Below are positions 46,161 to 53,886 of a stretch of DNA of 64,000 nucleotides, piece after piece. The notes under the pieces were generated by a model. It saw nothing but the letters and a program-made list of their open reading frames with translations, did no database searches and was not told the origin of the DNA. Position 1 is the stretch's first letter. Every line of letters starts with the position of its first letter. The DNA comes from Hyphomicrobium sp. ghe19. GTDB taxonomy: Bacteria > Pseudomonadota > Alphaproteobacteria > Rhizobiales > Hyphomicrobiaceae. Position numbers and translations under genes: made by a program. Location of the stretch: assembly GCF_902712875.1 (NCBI RefSeq), contig NZ_LR743509.1:992001-1056000 (forward strand), given 5' to 3'.

Positions 46161-47129
46161 ATGCCATTTGCGGTTCGGGTGCACGCCAACGGGGGGCCGG
46201 AAGCGCTCGTCTACGAGGAGGTGCCCGTTGCTGATCCGTCGCCGGGCGAAGTGCTGCTTCGGCAACGCGCTATCGGCGTCAACTTCATCGATGTCTATCA
46301 TCGGAACGGTCTCTACAAGCTTCCGAGCTTGCCAGCCATCATCGGTTCGGAAGGAGCGGGCGATGTGATTGGCGTCGGTCCCGGCGTCAGCCGGTTCAAG
46401 GTCGGCGACAGAGCTGCTTACGCCGGCTCCATCGGAGGCTACGCCGAGGTTCGCGCCGTGCGGGCCGAACGGCTCGTGAAGTTGCCAGACGGCATCGACT
46501 ACGACACCGCCGCAGCAATGCTGCTGCGAGGCATGACCGTTCGCTACCTGCTGCGTGAAACGTACCGCGTCGGACCCGAGACGACGATGCTGCTGCATGC
46601 CGCTGCGGGCGGCGTCGGTCTCATCGCATGCCAGTGGGCGCATGCTCTCGGCGCCACGATCATCGGAACCGTCAGCTCGGACGAGAAAGCCGCGCTCGCG
46701 ATGGAGAACGGCTGCACGTATACGATCAATACAACGCGGGATGATTTCGTCAGCGGGGTGCGCGAGTACACCAACGGGAATGGCTGCGATGTCGTGTACG
46801 ACTCCATCGGCAAGGACACCTTTCCGCAGTCGCTCGATTGCCTGAAGCCCAGGGGGCTTTGGGTGTCGTTCGGCAACTCGTCAGGGGCCGTGCCGCCTTT
46901 CCCGCTGACGGCGCTGAAAGGGTCTCTTTTCGCCACGCGCCCGACGCTTTTGGCTTATACGGCAACTTCTAGGGATCTTGAGGACAACGCTTCAGAACTG
47001 TTCGAGATGGTGCTCAGCAAACAGATTCGGATCGCCATCAATCATCGATACCCGTTGAGCCGCGCCGCCGATGCGCATCGCGATCTCGAGGCCCGGCGCA
47101 CGACGGGTTCGATCATTCTCATGCCCTAA
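46161..47129 (+). CDS. qor: NADPH:quinone oxidoreductase (zeta-crystallin type)
   Basis: 322 aa medium-chain dehydrogenase/reductase without structural zinc. It has GGPEALVYEEVPVADP, the family loop IGVNFIDVYHRNGLYKLP, and the NADPH-binding AAAGGVGLIACQWAHALGA. Reduces quinones by one electron and may protect against oxidative stress. ATG at 46161 has ggag eight bases upstream. The GST gene starts 8 bp after its stop, so they form a detoxification operon. Confidence 0.93.
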   Translation: MPFAVRVHANGGPEALVYEEVPVADPSPGEVLLRQRAIGVNFIDVYHRNGLYKLPSLPAIIGSEGAGDVIGVGPGVSRFKVGDRAAYAGSIGGYAEVRAVRAERLVKLPDGIDYDTAAAMLLRGMTVRYLLRETYRVGPETTMLLHAAAGGVGLIACQWAHALGATIIGTVSSDEKAALAMENGCTYTINTTRDDFVSGVREYTNGNGCDVVYDSIGKDTFPQSLDCLKPRGLWVSFGNSSGAVPPFPLTALKGSLFATRPTLLAYTATSRDLEDNASELFEMVLSKQIRIAINHRYPLSRAADAHRDLEARRTTGSIILMP

Positions 47130-47137
47130 GGAGTGAT

Positions 47138-47782
47138 ATGCTGGACGACGGAGACGAAGAGCCGATCGCGCTCCATTTTTGGCCGACGCCCAATGGCTTG
47201 AAGATTTCGATCATGCTCGAGGAACTTGGCGTGCCTTACGAGGTGACGTTCGTCGATATCGGCAAGGGCGAGCAGTTAGCGCCCGAATTCCTGGCAATCT
47301 CGCCCAACAATAAGATTCCAGCCATCGTCGATCCCGATGGTCCTGATGGTCAGCCACTCGCGCTTTTTGAATCGGGGGCCATTCTCCAATACCTCGGCCG
47401 GAAGTTCGGTGCGTTCTATCCGTCCAGCGAGCGAGCGAAGGCCGAAGTCGATCAATGGCTATTCTGGAGTGCGACAGGCCTCGGTCCAATGGCTGGGCAG
47501 TGCAATTACTTCCGCACCTTTGCGCCGGAGAAAATTCCCTTCGCGATCGATCGCTATACGAAAGAGGTCGAACGGCTATTCGGCGTGTTGGACAAGCGGC
47601 TGAGCGATCGGCCCTATATCGCGGGGAAATATTCTATCGCGGACATCACGAGTTTCACGTGGGTGCGGATCTGGGAGAAGCTGGGGCAGGACATCGGCAA
47701 ATACCCGAATGTCGAGCGGTGGCTCGGAGACATCGGTCAGCGACCGGCAGTCATCAAGGGTTTGGCTGTGAAGAAAGTATGA
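47138..47782 (+). CDS. Glutathione S-transferase (GSH-binding YfcG/Nu-like)
   Basis: 214 aa: N-terminal thioredoxin-like domain (LHFWPTPNGLKISIMLEELGVPYE, ISPNNKIPAIVDPDG, LFESGAILQYL) and an all-helical C-terminal domain (ITSFTWVRIWEKLGQDI). The pattern matches the YfcG/Ure2p-like disulfide-bond reductase group. ATG at 47138 has taaggag upstream. Follows qor by 8 bp; it converges on the small lipoprotein gene. Confidence 0.92.
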   Translation: MLDDGDEEPIALHFWPTPNGLKISIMLEELGVPYEVTFVDIGKGEQLAPEFLAISPNNKIPAIVDPDGPDGQPLALFESGAILQYLGRKFGAFYPSSERAKAEVDQWLFWSATGLGPMAGQCNYFRTFAPEKIPFAIDRYTKEVERLFGVLDKRLSDRPYIAGKYSIADITSFTWVRIWEKLGQDIGKYPNVERWLGDIGQRPAVIKGLAVKKV

Positions 47783-47801
47783 GCGGTGGATGGATCGGCA
47801 A

Positions 47802-48071
47802 TTATTCGCTGCGACCGACGAGGCTTTCAGGATCGACTGTTCGTCCGGTTACTTTTTGGAACGCCATCGCACTTAGCACCTTGTTCGACTGGACGTGCCG
47901 AAGTGCTTCGGATGTCTCGCCGGAATGGGCGGTCATGGAATTTCCCAAGAAGTCGTCGCCGGACAGATCCGACAATCCGATGTAGGCGGGGTGTGATCCT
48001 TGCTGTGCGCAACCTGCAAGCAATAGAAACCCTGCAGCCGCCAACGAGCGGCAGACTACCGATTGATCCAT
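47802..48071 (-). CDS. Small hypothetical lipoprotein
   Basis: 89 aa with a signal peptide and lipobox LLAGC (Cys ~21). The mature ~68 residues are polar (AYIGLSDLSGDDFLGNSMTAH) and contain no further cysteine. ATG at 48071. No family recognised. It converges on the GST gene with a 19 bp gap. Confidence 0.65.
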   Translation of the reverse strand: MDQSVVCRSLAAAGFLLLAGCAQQGSHPAYIGLSDLSGDDFLGNSMTAHSGETSEALRHVQSNKVLSAMAFQKVTGRTVDPESLVGRSE

Positions 48072-48476
48072 AATCCCTCACTCAGACTGCGAGCAGCCCG
48101 AACCCTCCTCAAAGCCGATTTCCGGCCCAGAATTTAAGGTTACCAGCACGCGGCTGAACCCCGGCTGAACATTCAAACCCCGTCGTTCGATTGACGCGCC
48201 GCGGCCACCTTTTTGAAGCATGGTTAGGAAAGGGTGGCAACCCTTCTTACTGTCTAATCACCAGTCGTCGCACTTCGGACAAAGTGTTCCGGACCGGGTC
48301 GAAAATTAGCGCTGCGTAAGGCAATTTTAGCCTGTTGTTAAAGCAAATTTGTTCGGCCTTTTACGAGTTTTCATCCAACGGCTGCCATGGTTCGGGTGCG
48401 TTCATCTATTGCGAGCGCATGGCTTAGCCGCCTTACGACATGAAGAGCGCGATGGCGGCTGTTGGAGTGTTTTCAC
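48072..48476. other. Intergenic region with an AT-rich CtrA-like site
   Basis: About 400 bp, divergent between the lipoprotein and Sel1 genes. It is AT-rich near 48300-48360 and contains TTAG-N7-TTAA at 48327-48341, one mismatch from the CtrA consensus, 136 bp before the Sel1 gene. No credible coding frame or RNA gene seen. Confidence 0.4.
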
Positions 48477-48746
48477 ATGGCACGTATGGACGTGTTGTCG
48501 CGTCAAATGGATTACTCGGCTCAGGGCGACCAGTCGGATGCCTTTTTCGAGCTCGGTCTCAGTTGCTGCACGGGACGCGACGGAGCCGTCGATCTCGTTC
48601 AAGCTCATAAGTGGTTCAATATCGCGGCGAGCAAAGGCAACGACGAGGCGAAGCGCTATCGGTCGGAAGTCGCAACCGACATGAGCAAGGCCGACATCAT
48701 CAAAGCACAGAAGCTGGCCCGTGAGTGGCTGGTCTCCGTCCATTGA
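48477..48746 (+). CDS. Small Sel1-repeat-like protein
   Basis: 89 aa. One Sel1/TPR-like repeat is visible (DAFFELGLSCCTGRDGAVDL, then QAHKWFNIAASKGNDEAKRY), followed by a helical end. Such short Sel1 proteins act as protein-interaction modules. Start at ATG 48477 (MARMDVLSRQ) with ggag ten bases upstream; an ATG at 48462 adds five residues. It converges on the secreted protein gene. Confidence 0.75.
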   Translation: MARMDVLSRQMDYSAQGDQSDAFFELGLSCCTGRDGAVDLVQAHKWFNIAASKGNDEAKRYRSEVATDMSKADIIKAQKLAREWLVSVH

Positions 48747-48792
48747 CGTCGACCATGTGACGCATCGGGTGCGGCATCGCTTTTGTGCGGTG

Positions 48793-49422
48793 TCAGCAGT
48801 TCGTGAAGAACGATGAGAGGCACTTCCAAGAACTCTTGGCGGCGCCGCCGACTGCTGCTCCTGCTTTTCCGAGTGCGGTGCTTGCCGATTTTGCGGCTTC
48901 GTTAGCGGACTTCTGGGTATCGCTCAGTCCGGTGCTTTTCTCGACCATTTCCTGCACGGTTTTAGGCGGCTGCGCGTTCGCTGGCGCGCCATTGGGCTGA
49001 TCGTGCGGCGCTTCGGCCGGATTTGCCAGCGTCCCCGGCGCATGGGACTCTTCGGGCGTTGTCGCGGCTGCACCTTCGTTTGGCTTCGCCAAGCCGGGAG
49101 GCGTATCGGTTTGCGGCTGGTCTTCGGTCCCTTGACTGTCCAGAGCCGCCGGAACGGGAAGCTCCCTCCGTTCGCCAGGGCACGGTGCGGTCACTGTCCG
49201 GTCTACCGAGCAGCTCTCGTGAGCCCCTGCCTTCGCGAGCGCCGTGATGCAGTAGAGCTTGGCCACCGTGTCTATCGTGGCATTCGACATGCCGTTGACG
49301 ACGCAGGCATAGCTCGCCTCGGGGGCTGAGCATTTGACGCAGAGTTCGGTCGCGTTAGCTGCAGCCGACCCCAGAAGCGCCGAAACCCAGATACTCAACT
49401 GTATTTTGAAGCAAGAGTGCAC
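48793..49422 (-). CDS. Hypothetical secreted Cys-rich protein
   Basis: 209 aa with a signal peptide ending near ANA (~24). The first mature ~65 residues hold seven cysteines (ELCVKCSAPEASYACVVNGM, LYCITALAK, ESCSVDR, APCPGERR) suggesting disulfide bonds. A ~80-residue Pro/Ala/Thr-rich segment follows, then an Ala/Ser-rich helical end with two more cysteines (KCLSSFFTNC). The GTG start at 49422 is uncertain. No family recognised; the overall form is a secreted cysteine-rich domain with a flexible linker. Confidence 0.6.
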   Translation of the reverse strand: MHSCFKIQLSIWVSALLGSAAANATELCVKCSAPEASYACVVNGMSNATIDTVAKLYCITALAKAGAHESCSVDRTVTAPCPGERRELPVPAALDSQGTEDQPQTDTPPGLAKPNEGAAATTPEESHAPGTLANPAEAPHDQPNGAPANAQPPKTVQEMVEKSTGLSDTQKSANEAAKSASTALGKAGAAVGGAAKSSWKCLSSFFTNC

Positions 49423-49581
49423 GGCTCAGCCCGTTACCAATGGAGAAGTATTGCTTTCAGGACACTAGGACGACTTTGCGGCGACGGCCAGCGATGCTCC
49501 ACATCACGCCTGTGCATTCTCGGGTCGCGTCTTGCATTGCGCTGCCGTGGCCTCTATAGGGGCACTTGCCCATTGATTTGG

Positions 49582-49673
49582 GGAGACGTGGCCGAGTGGC
49601 TGAAGGCAACGGTTTGCTAAATCGTCATACGCCCTAAAGCGTATCCAGGGTTCGAATCCCTGCGTCTCCGCCA
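49582..49673 (+). tRNA. tRNA-Ser (anticodon GCT), CCA encoded
   Basis: A complete class II tRNA. The acceptor stem ggagacg/cgtctcc is closed by discriminator G and an encoded CCA. The D arm is gccgagtggctgaaggc. The anticodon stem-loop has GCT at 49616-49618, reading AGC and AGU serine codons. A long variable arm (catacgccctaaagcgta) and the T arm cagggttcgaatccctg are visible. Type II structure and serine identity agree. Confidence 0.98.
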
Positions 49674-50047
49674 TAGCATTGGCCCATCCTTGACCCACGT
49701 CTTAATTCTGTATTTTGCGATGCGTTGCTGTCCGTACGTGTCAGCTGCTGTTCGCAGTCCAAAGCACCGCGTCAAAGAGGTTGTCGTTCTGGACAGCGGC
49801 ACCTGATTGGAGACGCAAACTTTCGCGCCGAATGCTTCAGCTTTGCGGGTGGCCGCCGGATCCTATGTCCGGGCAGCCCTGATGCGGGCCGATTGATGAT
49901 GGCCGGGATCGCTTCGCCGACATCTTTCCGAGCAAAAAGAGACCTGCTAACTACCGACAGCGATAATGCAAAGCATTCTCGGGTGGTGTGCGGTACCTTT
50001 CTGAAGCTTAGTGGACTACTCAGATATTTGAAGATCGGCCATCATAG
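49674..50047. other. Region without a gene after tRNA-Ser
   Basis: About 375 bp between tRNA-Ser and the first glycan gene. I see no integrase, attachment-site duplication or credible coding frame. The second half becomes AT-richer towards 50040 and should contain the glycan promoter. Confidence 0.4.
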
Positions 50048-51091
50048 ATGCAGAACTCTTGTATCCCGGAAAAAGTCGCGGTCGTCATTCCGAGTTATTG
50101 TGTCACCGCCCACATTCTCAAAGTAATCGAGCGGATCGGTCCAGAAGTATCAAGTATTTATCTCGTTGATGACCATTGCCCCGACGGAACGGGACGTTTC
50201 GTGCAAGAGAGATGTCGGGATCCTCGCGTGAAATTCATCTTCAACAAAATCAATATTGGCGTCGGCGGATCCACGTTGACGGGCATGCGGCAGGCCGCGG
50301 AGGACGGCGCAGACATCATTGTCAAAATAGATGGCGACGGCCAGATGGATCCAGCGCTCATACCTAGCTTCGTCGACATTATCAAAAAGGGCGAGGCTGA
50401 TTATTCGAAGGGAAACCGGTTCTTCGAGCCAGAGGGGCTCTCCTCCATGCCGCTCGGCAGGCTTATCGGTAACGCCGGCCTGTCGTTCATGGCAAAAATA
50501 TCGACAGGCTATTGGCATGTCTTGGATCCGACAAACGGCTACGTGGCAATACATGCGAGCCTTATCGACCTTCTGCCGCTGGAGAAAATCGCGAAGCGGT
50601 ACTTTTTCGAGTCCGATTTATTGTTCCGTCTAAACATCCTCGGTGGCCGTGTAGTCGACATTCCGATGCATTCTTATTATGCGGACGAAGTGAGCCAAAT
50701 GAAGCCTCACCGCGAAATTCCGCGCTTCGCTTATGCCCATCTAAAGAACTTCGCCAAGCGGATTTTCTATAACTATTTCATACGCAATTTCAGTGTGGCC
50801 TCACTCGAACTGGTGTTGGGCATCGTGCTAATGAAGTTCGGTCTGATTTTCGGTCTGTTACACTGGGGCATCAGCGAGCCCGCATCCGCCGGTACCGTCA
50901 TGGTGGCAGGACTTCCGATTATTATCGGTGCGCAGTTACTTCTTGCCTTTTTGAACTTCGACATCCAATCAGTGCCGCGGACGACGCTTCATCTCAGGCT
51001 TAAAGCGTCGGCAAAAACCCTGAAGCCTCTTCGACACTGGCAGAACGAGAATGATGGCGAAGAATTTCCGCGCATTACCGGATTACGATGA
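50048..51091 (+). CDS. GT2 glycosyltransferase, polyprenyl-phosphate sugar type, with two C-terminal TM helices
   Basis: 347 aa. The GT-A core shows VVIPSYCVTAHI, LVDDHCPDGTG, and the DxD motif in KIDGDGQMDP, as in DPM1/GtrB/ArnC-like enzymes that put a sugar on polyprenyl phosphate. Two TM helices near the C-terminus (VLGIVLMKFGLIFGLLHWG and VMVAGLPIIIGAQLLLAFL) anchor it to the membrane. The acceptor is presumably undecaprenyl phosphate; the donor sugar cannot be read. Start at ATG 50048. Its 3' end overlaps the methyltransferase gene by 41 bp. Coding DNA here looks AT-richer than the rest of the window. Confidence 0.88.
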   Translation: MQNSCIPEKVAVVIPSYCVTAHILKVIERIGPEVSSIYLVDDHCPDGTGRFVQERCRDPRVKFIFNKINIGVGGSTLTGMRQAAEDGADIIVKIDGDGQMDPALIPSFVDIIKKGEADYSKGNRFFEPEGLSSMPLGRLIGNAGLSFMAKISTGYWHVLDPTNGYVAIHASLIDLLPLEKIAKRYFFESDLLFRLNILGGRVVDIPMHSYYADEVSQMKPHREIPRFAYAHLKNFAKRIFYNYFIRNFSVASLELVLGIVLMKFGLIFGLLHWGISEPASAGTVMVAGLPIIIGAQLLLAFLNFDIQSVPRTTLHLRLKASAKTLKPLRHWQNENDGEEFPRITGLR

Positions 51092-51746
51092 TCTCGTGGC
51101 AAAGTGGCTCGAAAATTACGAGCGATCAAACTACGAGCGTGGCCTTTCCGCTTCAGTCCTCAAAAACTCTCATGCTCTGCTTGAAAAGTCGTTCGGTCCT
51201 GAAAAGTGCTTTCCACGAGTGCTGGAAGTAGGCGCAGGCACGCTGGCGCACCTGCCGTTTGTCAGACACCGCTTCGAACAATACATTGCTTCAGATTTCG
51301 ATCAAACGGTGCTCAATTCGGCGGCCAAATCGCGGTCCCTTCGCCCGAATGTCGGGCTACTTAAACTCGATGGAAGCTCGCTTCCTTTTGAAGATTGCAG
51401 CTTCGACCGGCTGATCGCGACACACGTCCTGGAGCACGTGCCCTTTCCTCATCGCGTCATTCAAGAATGGGTACGTGTTCTCAAGCCCGGCGGCGTGCTG
51501 TCATTGATTCTGCCGTGCGATCCTGGCTGGGCATGGCGGATGGGGCGTTATCTGGGGCCCCGCAGACAGGCGGAAAAAGCGGGCTTGCCGTATGACTACT
51601 ACATGGCGCGCGAGCACATAAACTCGATCTTCAATCTGCATCATGTCCTGAAGTATCATTTCCCGAAGAGAGAGGTCACGTGGTGGCCGATGCGCGTGCC
51701 CTTGGCCGACATCAACCTTATCTATGCTGGCAATTTCTATGTTTAA
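51051..51746 (+). CDS. SAM-dependent methyltransferase (type 11)
   Basis: 231 aa class I methyltransferase. SAM motif I is VLEVGAGTLAHLPFV, the acidic and D-D steps are IASDFDQTV and LKLDGSSLPF, and motif post-I is THVLEHVPFPHRVIQ with LKPGGVLSLILPCD. There is no TM or signal peptide. With its neighbours it may methylate a sugar or its carrier lipid, but the substrate is not known. It overlaps the GT2 gene upstream and the 4-TM gene downstream, so translation is coupled. Confidence 0.87.
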   Translation: MMAKNFRALPDYDDLVAKWLENYERSNYERGLSASVLKNSHALLEKSFGPEKCFPRVLEVGAGTLAHLPFVRHRFEQYIASDFDQTVLNSAAKSRSLRPNVGLLKLDGSSLPFEDCSFDRLIATHVLEHVPFPHRVIQEWVRVLKPGGVLSLILPCDPGWAWRMGRYLGPRRQAEKAGLPYDYYMAREHINSIFNLHHVLKYHFPKREVTWWPMRVPLADINLIYAGNFYV

Positions 51747-52107
51747 CCGCGATTACATATTGATTTCCGGCGCAGTGCTTGTGATCGCCGTTGGCCAAAT
51801 AATCTTCAAGTATGCTGCGCAGCAACTGCATATTGACGAAGGGCGAACTCTCGTCCGGATCGCTCTCGATAACCTCTTCCCGATCATCTTGGTGGCGTTG
51901 GCGCTAGGCCTCTATGTCCTCTCGACGATCGCCTGGATCCAGGCTCTGCGGACAACCCCGCTCTCAGTTGCTTACATCTTCAACGCCATGGCATTTCTAA
52001 TTGTACCGCTTGCCGGCGTCGTATTCTTTGGCGAGCCGCTCCCGAAATTCTTTTTCATCGGTGCCTTGATGATTATCGGCGGGATCGTCGTGGTGACGAT
52101 TAAATGA
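51724..52107 (+). CDS. Four-TM EamA/SMR-like membrane protein (flippase-like)
   Basis: 127 aa with four hydrophobic helices: YILISGAVLVIAVGQIIF, NLFPIILVALALGLYVL, SVAYIFNAMAFLIVPLAGVV and FIGALMIIGGIVVV. Such half-size EamA/DMT proteins pair as dimers; ArnE/ArnF translocate lipid-linked aminoarabinose in this way. The conserved short GEPLPK loop before helix 4 is typical. Start at ATG 51724 or 51739. It overlaps the methyltransferase by 23 bp. In this context it could flip the lipid-linked sugar made by the GT2 gene to the periplasm. Confidence 0.75.
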   Translation: MLAISMFNRDYILISGAVLVIAVGQIIFKYAAQQLHIDEGRTLVRIALDNLFPIILVALALGLYVLSTIAWIQALRTTPLSVAYIFNAMAFLIVPLAGVVFFGEPLPKFFFIGALMIIGGIVVVTIK

Positions 52108-52251
52108 TTTCGCTGTCGGCATTCGAGCGACGCTGGGAGAGCTGGCTCCCAATCGCGCCATGTATGGTGTTGGTTGCCTTCTAGTTTGTTCGCGCTGCAA
52201 GTTGTCCTCGCGCAAGTTTGTCCCTGAAAACTCAAATGAAGTTGTGGTGAC

Positions 52252-53796
52252 GTGAAAAAAGAAGCCCTTGTTCTTCCGCTCGATGCCCGCTGGAATTCAA
52301 TCAAGTCTCGACTGAGCAACGATCGGCTCCGTGGAATTTTCTTTATCTGTTGCTTTGCGGCTTTTTTTGCTTACGCGTTCGCGGGGCTACAGTCTGGCCA
52401 CAGCTGGGGAGACGATTATGCTCTCTACCTGTTGTTGGCGGAAAATATTCTAAAGGGGCGAGGATACGAGACCCTCGTGACCGGCATAATCGTTCCGCCA
52501 GGATTTCCGCTTATTCTTGCTGCGGGCATCTGGCTTTTTGGTGCAAATTTCCTGAAGCTAAAGACGATCAATATTTTGGCCTATGGAATTGTCGTTCTGA
52601 GTACGACAAAAATATGCGAACGTGTTCTTGGTGGCGTCGCGGCACTGCTTGTTCCCGTAATCCTTTTTCTTGTTCCATTCTATTACTACGCTCAACAATC
52701 GATATTGTCGGATGTGCCTTTCGCGGCCGCGACCGCGACGGCGCTCTATTTCTACATTGAAGCGGCGCGCCGGATTAAATCCGGCACGGCATTCGCCACA
52801 CACGCATTCTTCCTAGGTTGCGCCATCTGGTTCGCGCTCCTGCTTCGGCCCGCTGGCCTACCCTTGATTCCCGCGGTCGTTTTGGCAGCGGCAGCAGGCG
52901 CATTCGTGGACCGGAGCCACATGCGTGGTTATGCGATACTCGCAGCGACTGCTCTTCTGGCATTCGTGGCAAGCATCGTCGCGTTCCATTCCGATAGTCC
53001 CTCGAATTTATCGCTCGTTATTTCTTACTTCCAATTGTCCAAGCTGGGTTTTGTTGAAACCATCATTTCGTTGATCTACTCGCGGCTGATCGATGAATAC
53101 AAAAATCTATGGATTCTTTTCTTCTGGTACACCGGTGTCCCCGTTTGGCCGGTTTTGATCATGGCCGCATTCGGTTGCGGATGGCTGGTGTACACGAAGA
53201 AGGACTTCGTACTTGCGGCGTTTACTGCTTGCTACTTGGGTATGCTTGTCGTGACCCCTTGGACGGGAGGATCGCGATACCTCTTGCCGCTCTTGCCGGC
53301 GCTATGTGTTTTCATTCTTAGCCCTTTGGTGCTCCTTTTCAGGGCATCGACGACGGGTCACAACGACTACCGGCGGGTATCCGTTTTGGGGCTCGTTGTT
53401 TATTCTTGCTTGCTTTTGTCGGTTGTTAAGGACATGCGCGCAGGGACGGCCATCGCTCATGGCGTAAATGCTGACGACACAAGCGATTCAAAGACGGTAG
53501 AATTATTCGACTGGCTGAAGACGCACACCACGACAGGAGACGTTATCTGCTCGTCCAAGCCGCGCGCCGTTGTGTATTTTACCGGTCATCCGGGGTGCGC
53601 TCTGGACTCGGCTTTGACTGAGCTTCCCAAGCCATTCGAGCCATGGATGCGAAAAAGAAACGCCACCTTCGCAGTGCTGATTTTGCGGCAAGGCTACGTC
53701 GACGTTCCCCTGGACGGGCTGCTGAGAGAAGATAAGAGCGTCACGGAAGTTTTCCGAAATTCGGATTACTCGGTTTACAAAACTGCGACGCCTTAA
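52252..53796 (+). CDS. PMT-type (ArnT-like) membrane glycosyltransferase
   Basis: 514 aa with about 11-12 predicted TM helices. The first periplasmic loop carries the acidic motif SWGDDYALYLLLAENILKGR, the GT-C signature in PMT/ArnT enzymes that transfer a sugar from a polyprenyl-phosphate carrier to an outer-face acceptor. A soluble C-terminal part (~410-514) follows. The GTG start at 52252 is 144 bp after the 4-TM gene. It would be the final transferase of this glycan block. The acceptor (protein, lipid A or other envelope glycan) is unknown. Confidence 0.82.
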   Translation: MKKEALVLPLDARWNSIKSRLSNDRLRGIFFICCFAAFFAYAFAGLQSGHSWGDDYALYLLLAENILKGRGYETLVTGIIVPPGFPLILAAGIWLFGANFLKLKTINILAYGIVVLSTTKICERVLGGVAALLVPVILFLVPFYYYAQQSILSDVPFAAATATALYFYIEAARRIKSGTAFATHAFFLGCAIWFALLLRPAGLPLIPAVVLAAAAGAFVDRSHMRGYAILAATALLAFVASIVAFHSDSPSNLSLVISYFQLSKLGFVETIISLIYSRLIDEYKNLWILFFWYTGVPVWPVLIMAAFGCGWLVYTKKDFVLAAFTACYLGMLVVTPWTGGSRYLLPLLPALCVFILSPLVLLFRASTTGHNDYRRVSVLGLVVYSCLLLSVVKDMRAGTAIAHGVNADDTSDSKTVELFDWLKTHTTTGDVICSSKPRAVVYFTGHPGCALDSALTELPKPFEPWMRKRNATFAVLILRQGYVDVPLDGLLREDKSVTEVFRNSDYSVYKTATP

Positions 53797-53820
53797 GATT
53801 TGTGATCGCATCTTCGAGTT

Positions 53821-53851
53821 TGCAGCAGCTCAGGGTCGTGAGCTGTCTGCA
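53821..53851. other. Strong hairpin between convergent genes
   Basis: A 12-bp stem (tgcag-cagctca / tgagctg-t-ctgca, one bulged T) with a gggtcg loop, between the PMT-like gene (+) and hemN (-). It could terminate or stall transcription from either side, but no T run accompanies it. Confidence 0.45.
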
Positions 53852-53886
53852 GGCGACCTTGCAAAGAGGGCGCCTCTGAGCAGCGT

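Noticed and set aside
49582..53880. Integrated genomic island with att repeats at tRNA-Ser
   Set aside because: No integrase and no repeat of the tRNA 3' end was found near 53.8 kb, so only a compositional hint remains.
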